DNA of 64,000 nt from Rhodanobacter sp. C01 (GCF_002001045.1 NZ_MUNR01000014.1:310001-374000), one strand, 5' to 3'. Shown: positions 40,971-51,272, counted from the first letter of the stretch. Notes: a model not told the origin generated them from the sequence alone. Numbers and translations are program-made.

Positions 40971-43406
40971 CTATCGCTTCATGTCGAGCGTGATGCTTGC
41001 TGCCTGCGCGGCCGTCACCCGCACGTAGGTGACATCGCCATAGCGGTCGTGACCACGGGCCCAACCCTCATCAGCGCTGTGCTGCAAGGCGTTGAGGTTG
41101 TCGAAGGATTTCAGGTGGCCGCTGACGGTCGCAGCCGTGCCGCCATGAATCTTCAGCAGGTAGAACTGCAGCGCCGGCTTGAAGCTGCCAGCTGCGGCGC
41201 CGAGGTCGAACTGCACCGTGTCGCCGTTGCGCTGTACGGCCAGGGTCTGGCGATAGTCCTGCCCGTGCTCGTAGTCGTAGGTGCTGCCGTCGTCGTCGTA
41301 GTAGTCGAACGTGTTGCGTTGTGCGGCAGGGAACACCTCGACATCGAGCTGGGTGAGCGGATGCTGGCCGACGTAATCCTCGGCCGGCCGGTTCGGGATG
41401 ATCGCGCCGTCGCGGATGAACAGCGGGATGTCGCTCCACGTCCTGCTGTCGATCGCGAGATGGATCGTCTGGCCACCCTGATAGACCTTGCCGCTGGACC
41501 AGTCGGTCCAGCGACCGGCGGGCAGGTAGATGTCTTTCGATGCTTGCCCGGGCTCGACCACCGGCGAAACCAGCAGGTAGTCGCCGAACATCCATGCGCC
41601 GATGTCGTTGCGCACCTGTGGATCGCCGGGCCAGTCGAACAGCAGCGGGCGCACCAGGCCGACGCCGCTGACGCGGCGCTGGTATTCGTAACTGTAGATG
41701 TACGGGATCAGCGTGTAGCGCAGGCGGATCGCGTCGGTGGCAGCCTTCTCGGCAACCGGGCCGTAGACCCATGGCTGGCGCTTCTGGCCGAAGTCGCCAT
41801 GTACGCGGAAGATCGGAGTGAACGCACCGAACTCGATCCAGCGCGCGTAGTTCTCCGGCGTCGGCGTGCCGTCCTTGAAGCCGCCGCCGTCCATGCCCCA
41901 CTGCATCGCGCCCACGTTGATCGCACTCAGCATGCGTGCGCGCTGACCGGCCATGCTGGCGAAGCCGGTGGGGATGTCGCCCGACCACAGGCCGTAGGCA
42001 TAGCGTTGCGAGCCGAGCCAGAAGTTGCGGTTGATCGACCACACGCGCTGGTTGGAGATGGCACGCTGGCCGTCGTAGAGCGCACGCTGCATGTTGAGGA
42101 ATTGCGTGTTGCTGGGCGTATTGTCGGCCTCGTCGTTCCACCAGCCGATGATGCCGGTGGCGAACGAATGCTTCAGCGCATCGTTGAAGAACCAGCCGCG
42201 CGCCGCCGGCTTGTCGAAGTCGATGTCCTTCACCGGCTTGTGCGAGAAGTAGTCCGGCGTGGCCTTTTCGTCGGGGCGCCACAGGTCGTGCGCGGTGGCG
42301 TAGCGGCCTTCGACGGTATCGACATGCACGCGCGGTTTCATGATGCCGGTGAGATGGACGCCGCGCTGGTCCAGCTCGGTTTTCAGCCTGCCGTCGGGTC
42401 CGCCGGGAAATTTCGTGGCGTTCCAGCGGAACTCGCCCCAGTCCTCGCCCCACGCCTTCCAGTCGAAGTCGAGCGTGATGTTGTCGATCGGGATGTGCTT
42501 CGCGCGGTAGGTATCGACGATCTGCAGCAGTTCCTGCTGGTCGATGCCCCACTGGCTGTTGGTGAAGCCCATCGCCCATTTGGGAAACAGCGGGCTGCGG
42601 CCGCTGAGCCCGGCAAGTTCACCGAACAGCTCGCGCGGCTGGCCGACGAGGATGTAGAAGTCCATCGCCGGTTTCGTGGTCGTGGTCGACTTTACCGGCT
42701 GGATATCGAGACGTGCGAGCTGCTGGTCCGGGCCTGCCTGACGGTCGTTGCCGGGCGGTATGGGGTGAGCCACCACCTCCTGGAAATCCACCTTGCTGTC
42801 GCTGTCGACCAGTACGCCGTAGCCCGTCGTGCTCCACACGAAGGGCGCACCGGCGTTGCCCTGTTCGCCGGCACTGGCCACCTGACTCCGTTCCCGCAAC
42901 AGGCCGGTCCTGGCTGATGCGGTGGCATCGAAGCCGTGGATACCGTACAGGGCGTCACCCCGTGCATGCGTCAGCGCGATTTTTCCGTCGCCCAGCATCG
43001 CGGGGTAAAGGGTCAGCAGGTACCGGCCATCGGCATCATCCACACTGAGGCTGCCGCTGTCCTTGTGCCAGGTCGCGCTGAGCTTGCTGGATGTCATCGT
43101 CACGAGGAGGGCATCCTCGTGCACCTTCACCGGGGCATGCGTTCGCTCGCTGTGCGGATCGAGCACCAGCGCGGATGGCACGGTGGCCACGCCGCTTCGC
43201 ACATGCACGATGCCGGCGCCGTCGAAGCGGATGATGAGCGGTATTCCGGTCGTCCCCGCTCCGTTGGAGATGGTCATTCCGTCGGCATCGAGATGGATGG
43301 TCATGGACGGAGGCTCGATGAAGTCCGCGCTCGCGGGTCCCGTAGCGAGCAATCCGCCCAGGGCCAGCGCAGTGCATAAAAAGGTCGACCCACAGCGCAG
43401 GCTCAT
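40971..43406 (-). CDS. glycoside hydrolase family 31 alpha-glucosidase
   Basis: An 811-residue exported enzyme: signal peptide (MSLRCGSTFLCTALALGGLL, cleavage near PASA), N-terminal beta-sandwich, catalytic barrel (WAMGFTNSQWGIDQQE, ITLDFDWKAWGEDWGEF, the nucleophile Asp probably in IIGWWNDEADN, the acid/base Asp in LWSGDIPTGF), and C-terminal beta domains. GH31 members release glucose or xylose from alpha-linked ends. The ATG overlaps the TGA of the GH13 gene (ATGA), so the two are translationally coupled and very likely co-transcribed. Confidence 0.87.
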   Translation of the reverse strand: MSLRCGSTFLCTALALGGLLATGPASADFIEPPSMTIHLDADGMTISNGAGTTGIPLIIRFDGAGIVHVRSGVATVPSALVLDPHSERTHAPVKVHEDALLVTMTSSKLSATWHKDSGSLSVDDADGRYLLTLYPAMLGDGKIALTHARGDALYGIHGFDATASARTGLLRERSQVASAGEQGNAGAPFVWSTTGYGVLVDSDSKVDFQEVVAHPIPPGNDRQAGPDQQLARLDIQPVKSTTTTKPAMDFYILVGQPRELFGELAGLSGRSPLFPKWAMGFTNSQWGIDQQELLQIVDTYRAKHIPIDNITLDFDWKAWGEDWGEFRWNATKFPGGPDGRLKTELDQRGVHLTGIMKPRVHVDTVEGRYATAHDLWRPDEKATPDYFSHKPVKDIDFDKPAARGWFFNDALKHSFATGIIGWWNDEADNTPSNTQFLNMQRALYDGQRAISNQRVWSINRNFWLGSQRYAYGLWSGDIPTGFASMAGQRARMLSAINVGAMQWGMDGGGFKDGTPTPENYARWIEFGAFTPIFRVHGDFGQKRQPWVYGPVAEKAATDAIRLRYTLIPYIYSYEYQRRVSGVGLVRPLLFDWPGDPQVRNDIGAWMFGDYLLVSPVVEPGQASKDIYLPAGRWTDWSSGKVYQGGQTIHLAIDSRTWSDIPLFIRDGAIIPNRPAEDYVGQHPLTQLDVEVFPAAQRNTFDYYDDDGSTYDYEHGQDYRQTLAVQRNGDTVQFDLGAAAGSFKPALQFYLLKIHGGTAATVSGHLKSFDNLNALQHSADEGWARGHDRYGDVTYVRVTAAQAASITLDMKR

Positions 43407-44986
43407 TGCAGGATCACGCTGCTGTAGGGAGGGAGTTCCAGCATGTCGCCGTGCACTGCGGCACCGTTGCCGGTCTGACGCAGCAGTTTGCCGAAATGCG
43501 GCTCGCCGGGCACGTCCAGCGGCATCGACTGGTTCTGGCCGGAGAGGTTGTGCACCACCAGCACGGTGTCCTGTGTGCCGGTACGCTGCCACGCCACCAG
43601 CTGGTCGTTCGCCTCCGGGTAGGCGCGGAAGCCGCCGTCGCGTAGTGCGCCGATCTCGCTGCGCCAGTGGATCAGTGTCGTGTAGTAGTGCAGCAGCGAA
43701 TGCGGATCGGCCTGCTCGGCCTCGACCGAAACCGCCAGGCCGTCTCCCGAGGTCGGTGGCTCCCAGGTGGCCGTACCCTGCGCACGTGGCGAGCGCTGCC
43801 AGCGCATCGGCTCGCGCAGGGCCTCGTCAGGCTTGCGTCCGCGCATGCCAAGTTCCTCGCCGTAATAGATGTATGGCTGGCCCGGCAGGGTGAGCAGCAT
43901 CGCCGCGGCCATGCGCATGTGCTGCGGATTGTCGCCGAGCTGGCTCATCACGCGTTCCTGGTCGTGGTTGGACAGGAATGGTGCATCCCGCAGTTGGCCG
44001 CCATCGGCGGCGCGATAGCTGGCGTAGGTGTGTTCCAGCGTGGTGGCGAGGTCGAGGTTGCGTTCGTCCTTTGCGGCGGTGATCAGCTGGACCGCCAGCG
44101 GGAAATTGAACACCGCATCCAGTGGCTTGAAGTACGGCGCCAGTTCGGTGGCGACCGGCCGCGTCACTTCGCCGACCAGGTAGGCGTGCGGATTCACCGC
44201 GTCGAGGCCATGCCGGTATTCGTTCCACCATGCGAGGTTCTTCGCCAGTGCAGCGGGGTCGTCCATGTCCGACTGCAGGTTGTCGTAGATGTGCTGGGCC
44301 GCATCGAGGCGGAACCCGTCGACGCCCTGCTTCAGCCAGAACTGGCCTACCTTGATCATCGCGGCGCGCACGGCCCGGTTGTCGTAGTTCAGATCCGGCA
44401 TCGTCGGCGCGAAGATGCCCAGATAGTTCTGCGCGCCGTCGGCATGCCAGGCGGTGACGCCGGTGGCGCTGAGCGTGTCCAGGTCGGTGTATTTGTCGGC
44501 CCAGCTGTACCAGTCGTGATACGGACTGTGCGGATCCAGTGCCGCCTTGAACCACGGATGCTCGTTGCTGGAATGGTTGATCACCATGTCGATGATCACC
44601 TTGATGCCGCGCTTGTGCGCCTCGTCCAGCAGGCGCCGGAAATCCGCCATCGTGCCGTACTGCGGATTGATGCCGTCATAGTCGGTGATGTCGTATCCGT
44701 GATAGCTCGGCGAGGGGTTGATCGGCATCAGCCAGATGCCGCTGACGCCGAGCGATTTCAGATAGTCGAGCTTCGCGGTGACGCCATTGAGATCGCCGAT
44801 GCCGTCGCCGTTGGTGTCGTAGAACGAGCGCACGAAGATCTCGTACCACACATCCGACGGCGCCTGCTGCGAGGCTGCTGATGCAGACGAGGATTGCGCG
44901 GCATCCGGTTGGCTGCAGGCCGGCATCGGCGAGAGCAGGGCGATGGCCGTGGCGATGGTGCAAGCGAGCAATGGGAATCTGGGCAT
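43403..44986 (-). CDS. exported alpha-amylase-like GH13 enzyme (putative lipoprotein)
   Basis: A 527-residue GH13 enzyme. The signal sequence ends MPACSQ, which may be a lipobox, so membrane anchoring is possible. GH13 regions: DMVINHSS (region I), GFRLDAA with nucleophile Asp (II), LVGEVTRP with acid/base Glu (III), FLSNHDQ (IV), then a C-terminal beta domain. It would cut maltodextrins in the periplasm or at the membrane. I chose the ATG at 44986, as the longer frame has no signal peptide. It overlaps the GH31 gene by four bases. Confidence 0.88.
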   Translation of the reverse strand: MPRFPLLACTIATAIALLSPMPACSQPDAAQSSSASAASQQAPSDVWYEIFVRSFYDTNGDGIGDLNGVTAKLDYLKSLGVSGIWLMPINPSPSYHGYDITDYDGINPQYGTMADFRRLLDEAHKRGIKVIIDMVINHSSNEHPWFKAALDPHSPYHDWYSWADKYTDLDTLSATGVTAWHADGAQNYLGIFAPTMPDLNYDNRAVRAAMIKVGQFWLKQGVDGFRLDAAQHIYDNLQSDMDDPAALAKNLAWWNEYRHGLDAVNPHAYLVGEVTRPVATELAPYFKPLDAVFNFPLAVQLITAAKDERNLDLATTLEHTYASYRAADGGQLRDAPFLSNHDQERVMSQLGDNPQHMRMAAAMLLTLPGQPYIYYGEELGMRGRKPDEALREPMRWQRSPRAQGTATWEPPTSGDGLAVSVEAEQADPHSLLHYYTTLIHWRSEIGALRDGGFRAYPEANDQLVAWQRTGTQDTVLVVHNLSGQNQSMPLDVPGEPHFGKLLRQTGNGAAVHGDMLELPPYSSVILQ

Positions 44987-45134
44987 GTCGGTCTGCCTTG
45001 TATGGTCGCGCCCCTGTTGTGCAGGCGCATGCATCGGGCACAGGTGCGAATCGATCGGCAGATGATCATCGACTCGATGCGTACGGCCATCAGGCAGACG
45101 GCGATCATCCCTCGATCATGTCACGGCGAACAAG

Positions 45135-45173
45135 CTAAAAAAACCGGCTCCGCCGGGAGAGGCGGAACCGGCG
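45135..45173 (-). terminator. Rho-independent terminator after the second TonB receptor
   Basis: On the minus strand CCGGTTCCGCC and GGCGGAGCCGG form a stem (one mismatch) around TCTCCC, followed by seven T. It closes the TonB receptor gene 47 bases after its stop, so the GH13-GH31 pair probably has its own promoter. Confidence 0.87.
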
Positions 45174-45219
45174 AAGGGAGAGAGGCCGGACATCGTGAGG
45201 GCGATGTCCGGCATGGTCG

Positions 45220-48147
45220 TTAGAACTTGAGGTTGAAGCCGAGGTATGTCGTCCGGCCGAAATACTGGATCGTGCCGGTCTGCTGCGTGTTGCCGAAATA
45301 GGTACGGGTCGGCTGGTTGGTGAGGTTGAGGAACTGGACAAGCAGGCTGAAGTTCTTGGTGAAGTTGTAAGCGGTCTGGAAGTTGAACACCGTCTCGGGA
45401 CCGAAGTAGACGATCTGGTTGTTCACCGACATCTGCGAATCGGACACGAACGACGATCGGTAGGTGCCGGACAGCTGGGCCGAGAAGGTGCCGTTGTCGT
45501 AGAACAGGGCGGCGGTGGCCGACTTCTTCGACAGGCCCGGCAGCCCCTGATTCTGCGGCGGCCCGCTGAGCGTCGATTCCGATTTCACTGCGCTCTGGGT
45601 CAGCGAGAAGCCCGCGCTCACACCCAGGCCAGACCAGGCACCGGGCAGGAAGTGGGTCTTCTGGACGAACAGGTCGAGACCATGGACCGTACCGCCCTGG
45701 GTGTTGTTGTATGCAGTCTGGTATTGCCCGTTCAGATACGGCCTGCCGGTGGTCGGATCGATCGGCACCGTGATGCCGGCGCCAGCGAAGTCGAAGTCGT
45801 TGTAGGTGACCTGCTGCACGAACGACTCGACATGCTTGGTGAACACGTGCGCGGTGAAGGCGCCGCTCGACTCCGGGAAATAGTGCTCGAAGCTGGCATC
45901 GAACGTGTTCGCGTACATCGGCTTGAGCAGCGGGCTGGTGTTGCTCCACAGGTTGTACTGCCCGCTGGCTTCCCATGCGCCATGACCAGCCAGCAGCTCG
46001 TTGATCGGCGGCGGTGCCATCGTCTTGGCGGCAGAGAGGCGCAGCTGGTCGGCATCGTCGAAGTGGTAGACCAGGTTGATCGACGGCAGCCAGTCGGTAT
46101 AGGTCACGCCCTGGGTGACCGGGATGTAGTTGCTGCTGGTCACACCGGTCTGGTCGGTGAGCGGGATACCGGCGTTGTTGTCGACTTCCTGCAGTCCGCT
46201 GCTGTATTGCGAGGTGCGGACCACGCGCACACCGATGTTGCCGGTCACGCTGTGGTCGAACAGATTGGTGTCGATGTCGGCCATCAGGTACGCATCGCGC
46301 GATTTGACATCGACCTGGCCGCTCTGGATATACGTCCAGTTGTTGGCCCAGCTCTTCAGCGGCGTCGTGCCTGTGATGCCGTTGGCGGCCAGGATCGCCG
46401 CGCCGTTGAGTGCGAGGAAGCACGGGAAGTTTCCGAAATCACCGCGCCAGCAGGTGGTGACCGCATCGCTGCTGTTGAGCGCAAGCGGCAGTTCGCTGCC
46501 GGATGAGGTTCCCCATTCCGAGCCGTATACATAGGCACTGCGATCGGCATTGTAGGTGTGGTTGTTGATATAGACGCCGCCCTCGATGGCGGAGACCACC
46601 GGGTTGTCGTTCAACTCGTAGGTCGTCTCGAGGCGAAGGCCCTGGTCCTTGTCGTGATAGACGTAGGGGTAGATGCCATAGCGCGACAGCGCCATGTCGC
46701 CGAGGTTGGTGTAGATGCCCGGATTCTGCACTGCGAGCGAACCGACGTTGAGGCCGTTCAACCCATAGGTGAGCGACTGGGACATCAGCGTGGGGTTGGC
46801 AGTGCCCAGCCCGTTGTAGGGATCGGCAGTCGTGTCGAGATTGACTTCGGAACTGGAGGCGCGCGACAGCGAGGCATCTGCCACCACCGTCCACGGGCCG
46901 CTGGTCCATTTCGCATTCAGGCCGCCGGACAACACGGTGGAATGGGTGGTGTAGTCGTCGGCGGTGGTTTCGACGGAGAAATTGTGGGTGTACGGGTTAC
47001 CGGTTCGCGGATCGGTACCCGTTGCCGGGTTGCTGCTCACCGTGCCGCCGATGACCGCCCCATTCGGCAGCAGGATCGGGTTGGTGATCTGGGCCTGATT
47101 CTGGTCGAACAGCTGAGTGCGGAAGCCGCGGCCGAACGATCCATCGTCGTACTGCGAGTAGAAGCCGTCGCCGCTTATCTGCAGGCTGTCGGTGGGTTTC
47201 CAGACAATGGTCGCCACGTAGCCGTTGCGTTGCTCGCTGCCTCCGTTCTGTTGCACCTGGATGCCTTGGGATGGATAAGCCTGCTGCGAGCTGGTGGAGT
47301 TCAGCGTCTGCAGGCCATCGAAAGCCTCGCCCACGAACTGCTCGGAGACATGCGGCTGCACCATGCGCGCGAAGCCCAGGCCCACGCCCAGGGTGTCCTC
47401 AAGGAACTTGCCCTGCCAGGCGGCACTGAAACGGTAACCCATCGAGTTGGCGCCGTAGACGTCGCTGGCCTGGTCGTTGTAGCTGCCGCGGAAATCGACG
47501 TTGACGGTCTGCTCCTGCTTGGCATCGAGCGGGTTGGCTGTCTGCATGGCGATCGTGCAGCCTACGCCGCCCTCGATCAGCGAAGCCTGCGAGGACTTGT
47601 ACACGGTCGCCTGGTTGATCAGCTCGGACGGGTACTGGTCGAACTGCACGTAATTGGTGCCGCTGGTGGTTGGCTGTACGCGCCCATTCAGTGTGGTCTG
47701 GATGAAGTTGCCCGAGAGACCGCCGCAGTTGATCTGCGAGGCTTCGCCACCGATGCGCTCGGCGGTGACGCCGGGCAGGCGGGTCAGTGCATCGGCGATC
47801 GACTGGTCGGGCAGGCCACCGATATCCGCGGCGGTCACCACGTTCTGGATGGTGTCGGCATAGCGCTGGATGTCGACCGCGGTCTCGACGCTCTTGTTGT
47901 AGCCGGTGACCGTGATGGCCTGCAGATCCTTGGCCTTGGCATCTTTCTGCGCTTGGGCGCGGGCTCCGGCGCTCGACTTGGTGGTGCCGTCCGTGGTGGA
48001 GGTGTCCTGCGCCGGCGAGGCGTTCTGACTGGCCGCTTGCGGGCCGGCTGGCTGGTCATTCAGTGGGGCGGCCGCATAAGCGGCGGAGGTCGCGCAGAAG
48101 CCGACCGATGCCAGTGCCAAGGCAAGCACATTACGTTTGAATATCAC
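45220..48147 (-). CDS. TonB-dependent receptor, maltodextrin type
   Basis: A 975-residue outer-membrane receptor: signal peptide ending AAYAAA, a linker rich in Ala/Gln/Ser, plug domain (AITVTGYNKSVETAVDIQRY, IADALTRLPGVTAERIGGE) and a large barrel ending YLGFNLKF. The plug is like that of oligosaccharide receptors such as MalA of Caulobacter. The start is a GTG at 48147, with GGAGGGGATAAC upstream. An ATACGTAT operator lies 148 bases before it. Proximity of amylase and alpha-glucosidases supports maltodextrin import. Confidence 0.88.
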   Translation of the reverse strand: MIFKRNVLALALASVGFCATSAAYAAAPLNDQPAGPQAASQNASPAQDTSTTDGTTKSSAGARAQAQKDAKAKDLQAITVTGYNKSVETAVDIQRYADTIQNVVTAADIGGLPDQSIADALTRLPGVTAERIGGEASQINCGGLSGNFIQTTLNGRVQPTTSGTNYVQFDQYPSELINQATVYKSSQASLIEGGVGCTIAMQTANPLDAKQEQTVNVDFRGSYNDQASDVYGANSMGYRFSAAWQGKFLEDTLGVGLGFARMVQPHVSEQFVGEAFDGLQTLNSTSSQQAYPSQGIQVQQNGGSEQRNGYVATIVWKPTDSLQISGDGFYSQYDDGSFGRGFRTQLFDQNQAQITNPILLPNGAVIGGTVSSNPATGTDPRTGNPYTHNFSVETTADDYTTHSTVLSGGLNAKWTSGPWTVVADASLSRASSSEVNLDTTADPYNGLGTANPTLMSQSLTYGLNGLNVGSLAVQNPGIYTNLGDMALSRYGIYPYVYHDKDQGLRLETTYELNDNPVVSAIEGGVYINNHTYNADRSAYVYGSEWGTSSGSELPLALNSSDAVTTCWRGDFGNFPCFLALNGAAILAANGITGTTPLKSWANNWTYIQSGQVDVKSRDAYLMADIDTNLFDHSVTGNIGVRVVRTSQYSSGLQEVDNNAGIPLTDQTGVTSSNYIPVTQGVTYTDWLPSINLVYHFDDADQLRLSAAKTMAPPPINELLAGHGAWEASGQYNLWSNTSPLLKPMYANTFDASFEHYFPESSGAFTAHVFTKHVESFVQQVTYNDFDFAGAGITVPIDPTTGRPYLNGQYQTAYNNTQGGTVHGLDLFVQKTHFLPGAWSGLGVSAGFSLTQSAVKSESTLSGPPQNQGLPGLSKKSATAALFYDNGTFSAQLSGTYRSSFVSDSQMSVNNQIVYFGPETVFNFQTAYNFTKNFSLLVQFLNLTNQPTRTYFGNTQQTGTIQYFGRTTYLGFNLKF

Positions 48148-48294
48148 CGTTATCCCCTCCCAGGGTTGCACATCATTTTGTTTTGGTTGCGGTCGTTGCC
48201 CCAACGTTTTCGGTGGACAGCGCGGCCACATGTGCCGATGACCCGTCAACGTGGCGATCATGTTAGGGCGGTGTTTTGCAACCCGGCGGTTTAC

Positions 48295-48308
48295 TGCATA
48301 CGTATTCA
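48295..48308. promoter_or_regulatory. LacI-type operator, ATACGTAT class (site 4)
   Basis: TGCATACGTATTCA, 148 bases before the TonB receptor GTG. Confidence 0.78.
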
Positions 48309-48508
48309 TTCTGCTGCTATGCATCGCAAACAGACATGTTGCTTCCCTTGGGGTGCGGCGCCATGCGCGGCGATCCCGTGCGCGTCCATGTGCGGAAAAT
48401 GCGTGGAAACCAGATGCCAGGCTCATTCCGCAGGATTCGTTTCATTTTCATATGGACGTCCAAACCATCGCGACGCATGAAATGCTGCATTGCGATCATT
48501 GGCATCCA

Positions 48509-48522
48509 TGAATACGTATGCA
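48509..48522. promoter_or_regulatory. LacI-type operator, ATACGTAT class (site 5)
   Basis: TGAATACGTATGCA, the reverse complement of the other four sites, 112 bases before the alpha-glucosidase ATG. Confidence 0.78.
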
Positions 48523-48633
48523 CTGTCGGGGCTGCCGTTGCATGCAGCCATTAAGCTCCCTGACAGGCCGCGGTAGGGACCGCCCTCGGGGTGTGTCGCT
48601 GCAATCAGGGCAGGAACCCAAGGGATATACGCA

Positions 48634-50253
48634 ATGAGTGATGCACCCTGGTGGCGCGGCGCCGTCACCTACCAGATCTATCCGCGCAGTTTCCAGGACA
48701 CCGACGGCGACGGCGTGGGCGATCTGCCGGGCATTGTCGAACGGCTCGATTACGTAGCCAGCCTGGGTGTCGACGCGATCTGGATCGCGCCGTTCTTCAA
48801 GTCACCGATGGCCGATTTCGGCTATGACATTGCCGACTACCGCAACGTCGACCCGTTGTTCGGCACGCTGGCCGATTTCGACCGCCTGCTGACGAAGGCG
48901 CACGGCCTGGGTCTGAAGGTGATGATCGACCAGGTGCTCAGCCATACCTCGGTCGAGCATGAGTGGTTCCACGAAAGCAGGCAGAGCCGCAACAATCCGA
49001 AGGCCGACTGGTATGTGTGGGCCGATGCCCGTGAGGACGGCAGCGCGCCAAACAACTGGCTGTCGCTGTTCGGTGGTTCGGCATGGCAGTGGGAGCCGCG
49101 GCGCAGCCAGTACTACCTGCACAATTTCCTGACTTCGCAGCCGGATCTGAATTTCCACAGTCAGGAAGTGCGCGCAGCGATCCTCGACAGCGTGCGCTTC
49201 TGGCTGGACAAGGGCGTGGACGGTGTACGTCTGGATGCGATCAATTTCTGCTTCCACGACCGCCGGCTGCGCGACAACCCGCCCAAGCCGAAGGAGAAGC
49301 GCGTCGGCCGCGGTTTCAGCCCGGACAATCCCTACGCGTTCCAGTACCACTACTACAACAACACGCAGCCGGAAAATCTGGCCTTCCTCGGCGAGCTGCG
49401 CGCACTGATGGATCGCTATCCGGATGTCGCTGCGCTCGGCGAAATCTCCTCCGAGGATTCGCTGGCGACGATGGCCGAGTACACCCGCGATGGCCGCCTG
49501 CACATGGGTTACAGCTTCGAACTGCTGACCGACGATTTCAGTGCTGCACACATTCGCGGCACGGTGCAGACGCTGGAAGCGCAGATGAGCGAGGGCTGGC
49601 CGTGCTGGGCCATCTCCAACCATGATGTCGAGCGCGTGCTGACGCGTTGGGGCAACGGCAAGCCGTCGCCGCAACTGGCCAACCTGCTCACCGCGATGGT
49701 CTGTTCATTGCGTGGCTCGGTCTGTGTCTATCAGGGCGAGGAACTCGGCCTGACCGAAGCCGAGGTCCCCTTTGAATCCCTGCAGGATCCCTATGGCATC
49801 GCGTTCTGGCCGCAGTTCAAGGGGCGTGATGGCTGCCGTACGCCGATGCCGTGGAGTGACGATGCGCAGGCCGGATTCAGCCGAGGCATGCCGTGGCTGC
49901 CGGTGCCGCACGAGCATCGTTCGCTGGCAGTGGCACGCCAGGATGCCGATCCGCATTCGGTGCTGAATGGCTTTCGTACCTTCATGCACTGGCGCCAGTT
50001 GCAATCGGTGCTGCGCTGGGGCGACATCCATTTCCTCGACACTGCCGAGCCGGTACTGGCGTTTACCCGCCATCTCGCGGGACAGACCATGCTGGTGGTG
50101 TTCAACCTCGCCGATACGGCTGCCGAGCTGACCCTGCCAGCCGCACTTGGCAAGTCGGTGGTCGTGGATGGCCATGGTCTGCTGCAAGGTCACCTTGATG
50201 GCGGGCAGCTGCATTTGCCGGGTCACGGCGTGTGGTTTGCACACGTGGCTTGA
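48634..50253 (+). CDS. GH13 alpha-glucosidase (XgtA-like)
   Basis: A 539-residue cytoplasmic enzyme without signal peptide. It begins MSDAPWWRGAVTYQIYPRSF and has GH13 regions DQVLSHTS, GVRLDAINF with nucleophile Asp, ALGEISSED with acid/base Glu, and AISNHDVERV. It closely resembles Xanthomonas alpha-glucosidase XgtA, which hydrolyses maltose and transfers glucose. Two operators in the upstream region and the MFS transporter suggest it splits imported maltose. The stop overlaps the next gene's start (TGATG). Confidence 0.88.
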   Translation: MSDAPWWRGAVTYQIYPRSFQDTDGDGVGDLPGIVERLDYVASLGVDAIWIAPFFKSPMADFGYDIADYRNVDPLFGTLADFDRLLTKAHGLGLKVMIDQVLSHTSVEHEWFHESRQSRNNPKADWYVWADAREDGSAPNNWLSLFGGSAWQWEPRRSQYYLHNFLTSQPDLNFHSQEVRAAILDSVRFWLDKGVDGVRLDAINFCFHDRRLRDNPPKPKEKRVGRGFSPDNPYAFQYHYYNNTQPENLAFLGELRALMDRYPDVAALGEISSEDSLATMAEYTRDGRLHMGYSFELLTDDFSAAHIRGTVQTLEAQMSEGWPCWAISNHDVERVLTRWGNGKPSPQLANLLTAMVCSLRGSVCVYQGEELGLTEAEVPFESLQDPYGIAFWPQFKGRDGCRTPMPWSDDAQAGFSRGMPWLPVPHEHRSLAVARQDADPHSVLNGFRTFMHWRQLQSVLRWGDIHFLDTAEPVLAFTRHLAGQTMLVVFNLADTAAELTLPAALGKSVVVDGHGLLQGHLDGGQLHLPGHGVWFAHVA

Positions 50254-51272
50254 TGCGCGCGATGCATCGCCACCTGCCCATCGCATGTTTGCTGCTGGCG
50301 TGCTGCATTGGCGTTGCCCCGGCTGCAGTCGTGCATGCAGCGACCGCAGTCACCGCAGTCACCGCTACCGATGCCGTCGTGGTACGCCTGCAACTCGACG
50401 CGCCGGCCTTTGCACCAGAGCGTATCAAGGTGGCGGTCTATCTGCCGCCAGGGTATGACAGCGCTGCCGCGGCGCGCCGACATTATCCCGTGCTGTATGC
50501 GAACGATGGCCAGGACATGCCTGCCGTGGGATTGCAGCCGACACTGGCGAAGCTCTACCTCGAACATGCGATCGAGCCGATCATCGTGGTCGCGATCGAC
50601 ATGCTGGCCGATCGCGCCAGCGGCTATGGGTTGTCCAATCGCGCAATGGCGCGCAGTGTGACCGGCGGTTCGCAGATCGGGCCGATCGGAACGCGGGCGC
50701 AGGACTACTCTGCCTGGATCGCCACCATACTGGTGCCGTATATCGATGCGCATTACCGGACACGTCAGTCCGTTCACGACCGCACCATGCTTGGCTGGTC
50801 GCTCGGTGCGCTGAATGCGTTCAACCTTGGCTGGGAGTATCCGGATGTGTTCGGTCGGATCGGCGCGTTCTCGCCTTCGTTCTGGCTGGCTGCCGACCGC
50901 AGCAGCGCGACGGCGATCGAGCACACGCGACTGGTGCAGGGCATGGTCGACCGTGGTCCGTGGCGCGACGGATTGAAGATGTGGTTCGCGGTGGGTACCG
51001 CCGAGGAAGCCAGCGATCGCGACGGCAACGGCGTCATCGATGCGGTCAACGACGTGCAGGATGTCATCGAAGGCTATAACGGCACCGACGGCTTCCATGC
51101 GAGCGGTCTGAAACAGCTGGGCTACTCGATCGACATGGACTACGCGAAGCATGCATCGCGCACGGCCGATGTCTCGCTGTTCTTGTTGCAGGGTGGCCAC
51201 CACAGCCAGGCGGCGTGGGGACAGATGCTGCCGCTGTTCCTGTTGTGGGCCTACGGCCAACATCCAATGTAG
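50253..51272 (+). CDS. exported alpha/beta-hydrolase, esterase family
   Basis: A 339-residue protein with signal peptide (cleavage near VVHAAT) and an esterase D/enterobactin-esterase-like hydrolase fold. The nucleophile Ser lies in GWSLGALNAF; a C-terminal GGHHSQ fits the catalytic His. The ATG overlaps the alpha-glucosidase stop (TGATG), so it is translationally coupled and part of the same operon. It may remove acyl groups from oligosaccharides; the substrate is unknown. A second ATG three codons on is also possible. Confidence 0.78.
   Translation: MRAMHRHLPIACLLLACCIGVAPAAVVHAATAVTAVTATDAVVVRLQLDAPAFAPERIKVAVYLPPGYDSAAAARRHYPVLYANDGQDMPAVGLQPTLAKLYLEHAIEPIIVVAIDMLADRASGYGLSNRAMARSVTGGSQIGPIGTRAQDYSAWIATILVPYIDAHYRTRQSVHDRTMLGWSLGALNAFNLGWEYPDVFGRIGAFSPSFWLAADRSSATAIEHTRLVQGMVDRGPWRDGLKMWFAVGTAEEASDRDGNGVIDAVNDVQDVIEGYNGTDGFHASGLKQLGYSIDMDYAKHASRTADVSLFLLQGGHHSQAAWGQMLPLFLLWAYGQHPM

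Larger units (their letters stand above)
48148..48633. other. divergent control region with two ATACGTAT operators
   Basis: This 486-bp region between the TonB receptor (minus) and the alpha-glucosidase gene (plus) holds the two operators at 48295 and 48509, in opposite orientation and 214 bases apart. Short open frames inside are not supported. Confidence 0.65.
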
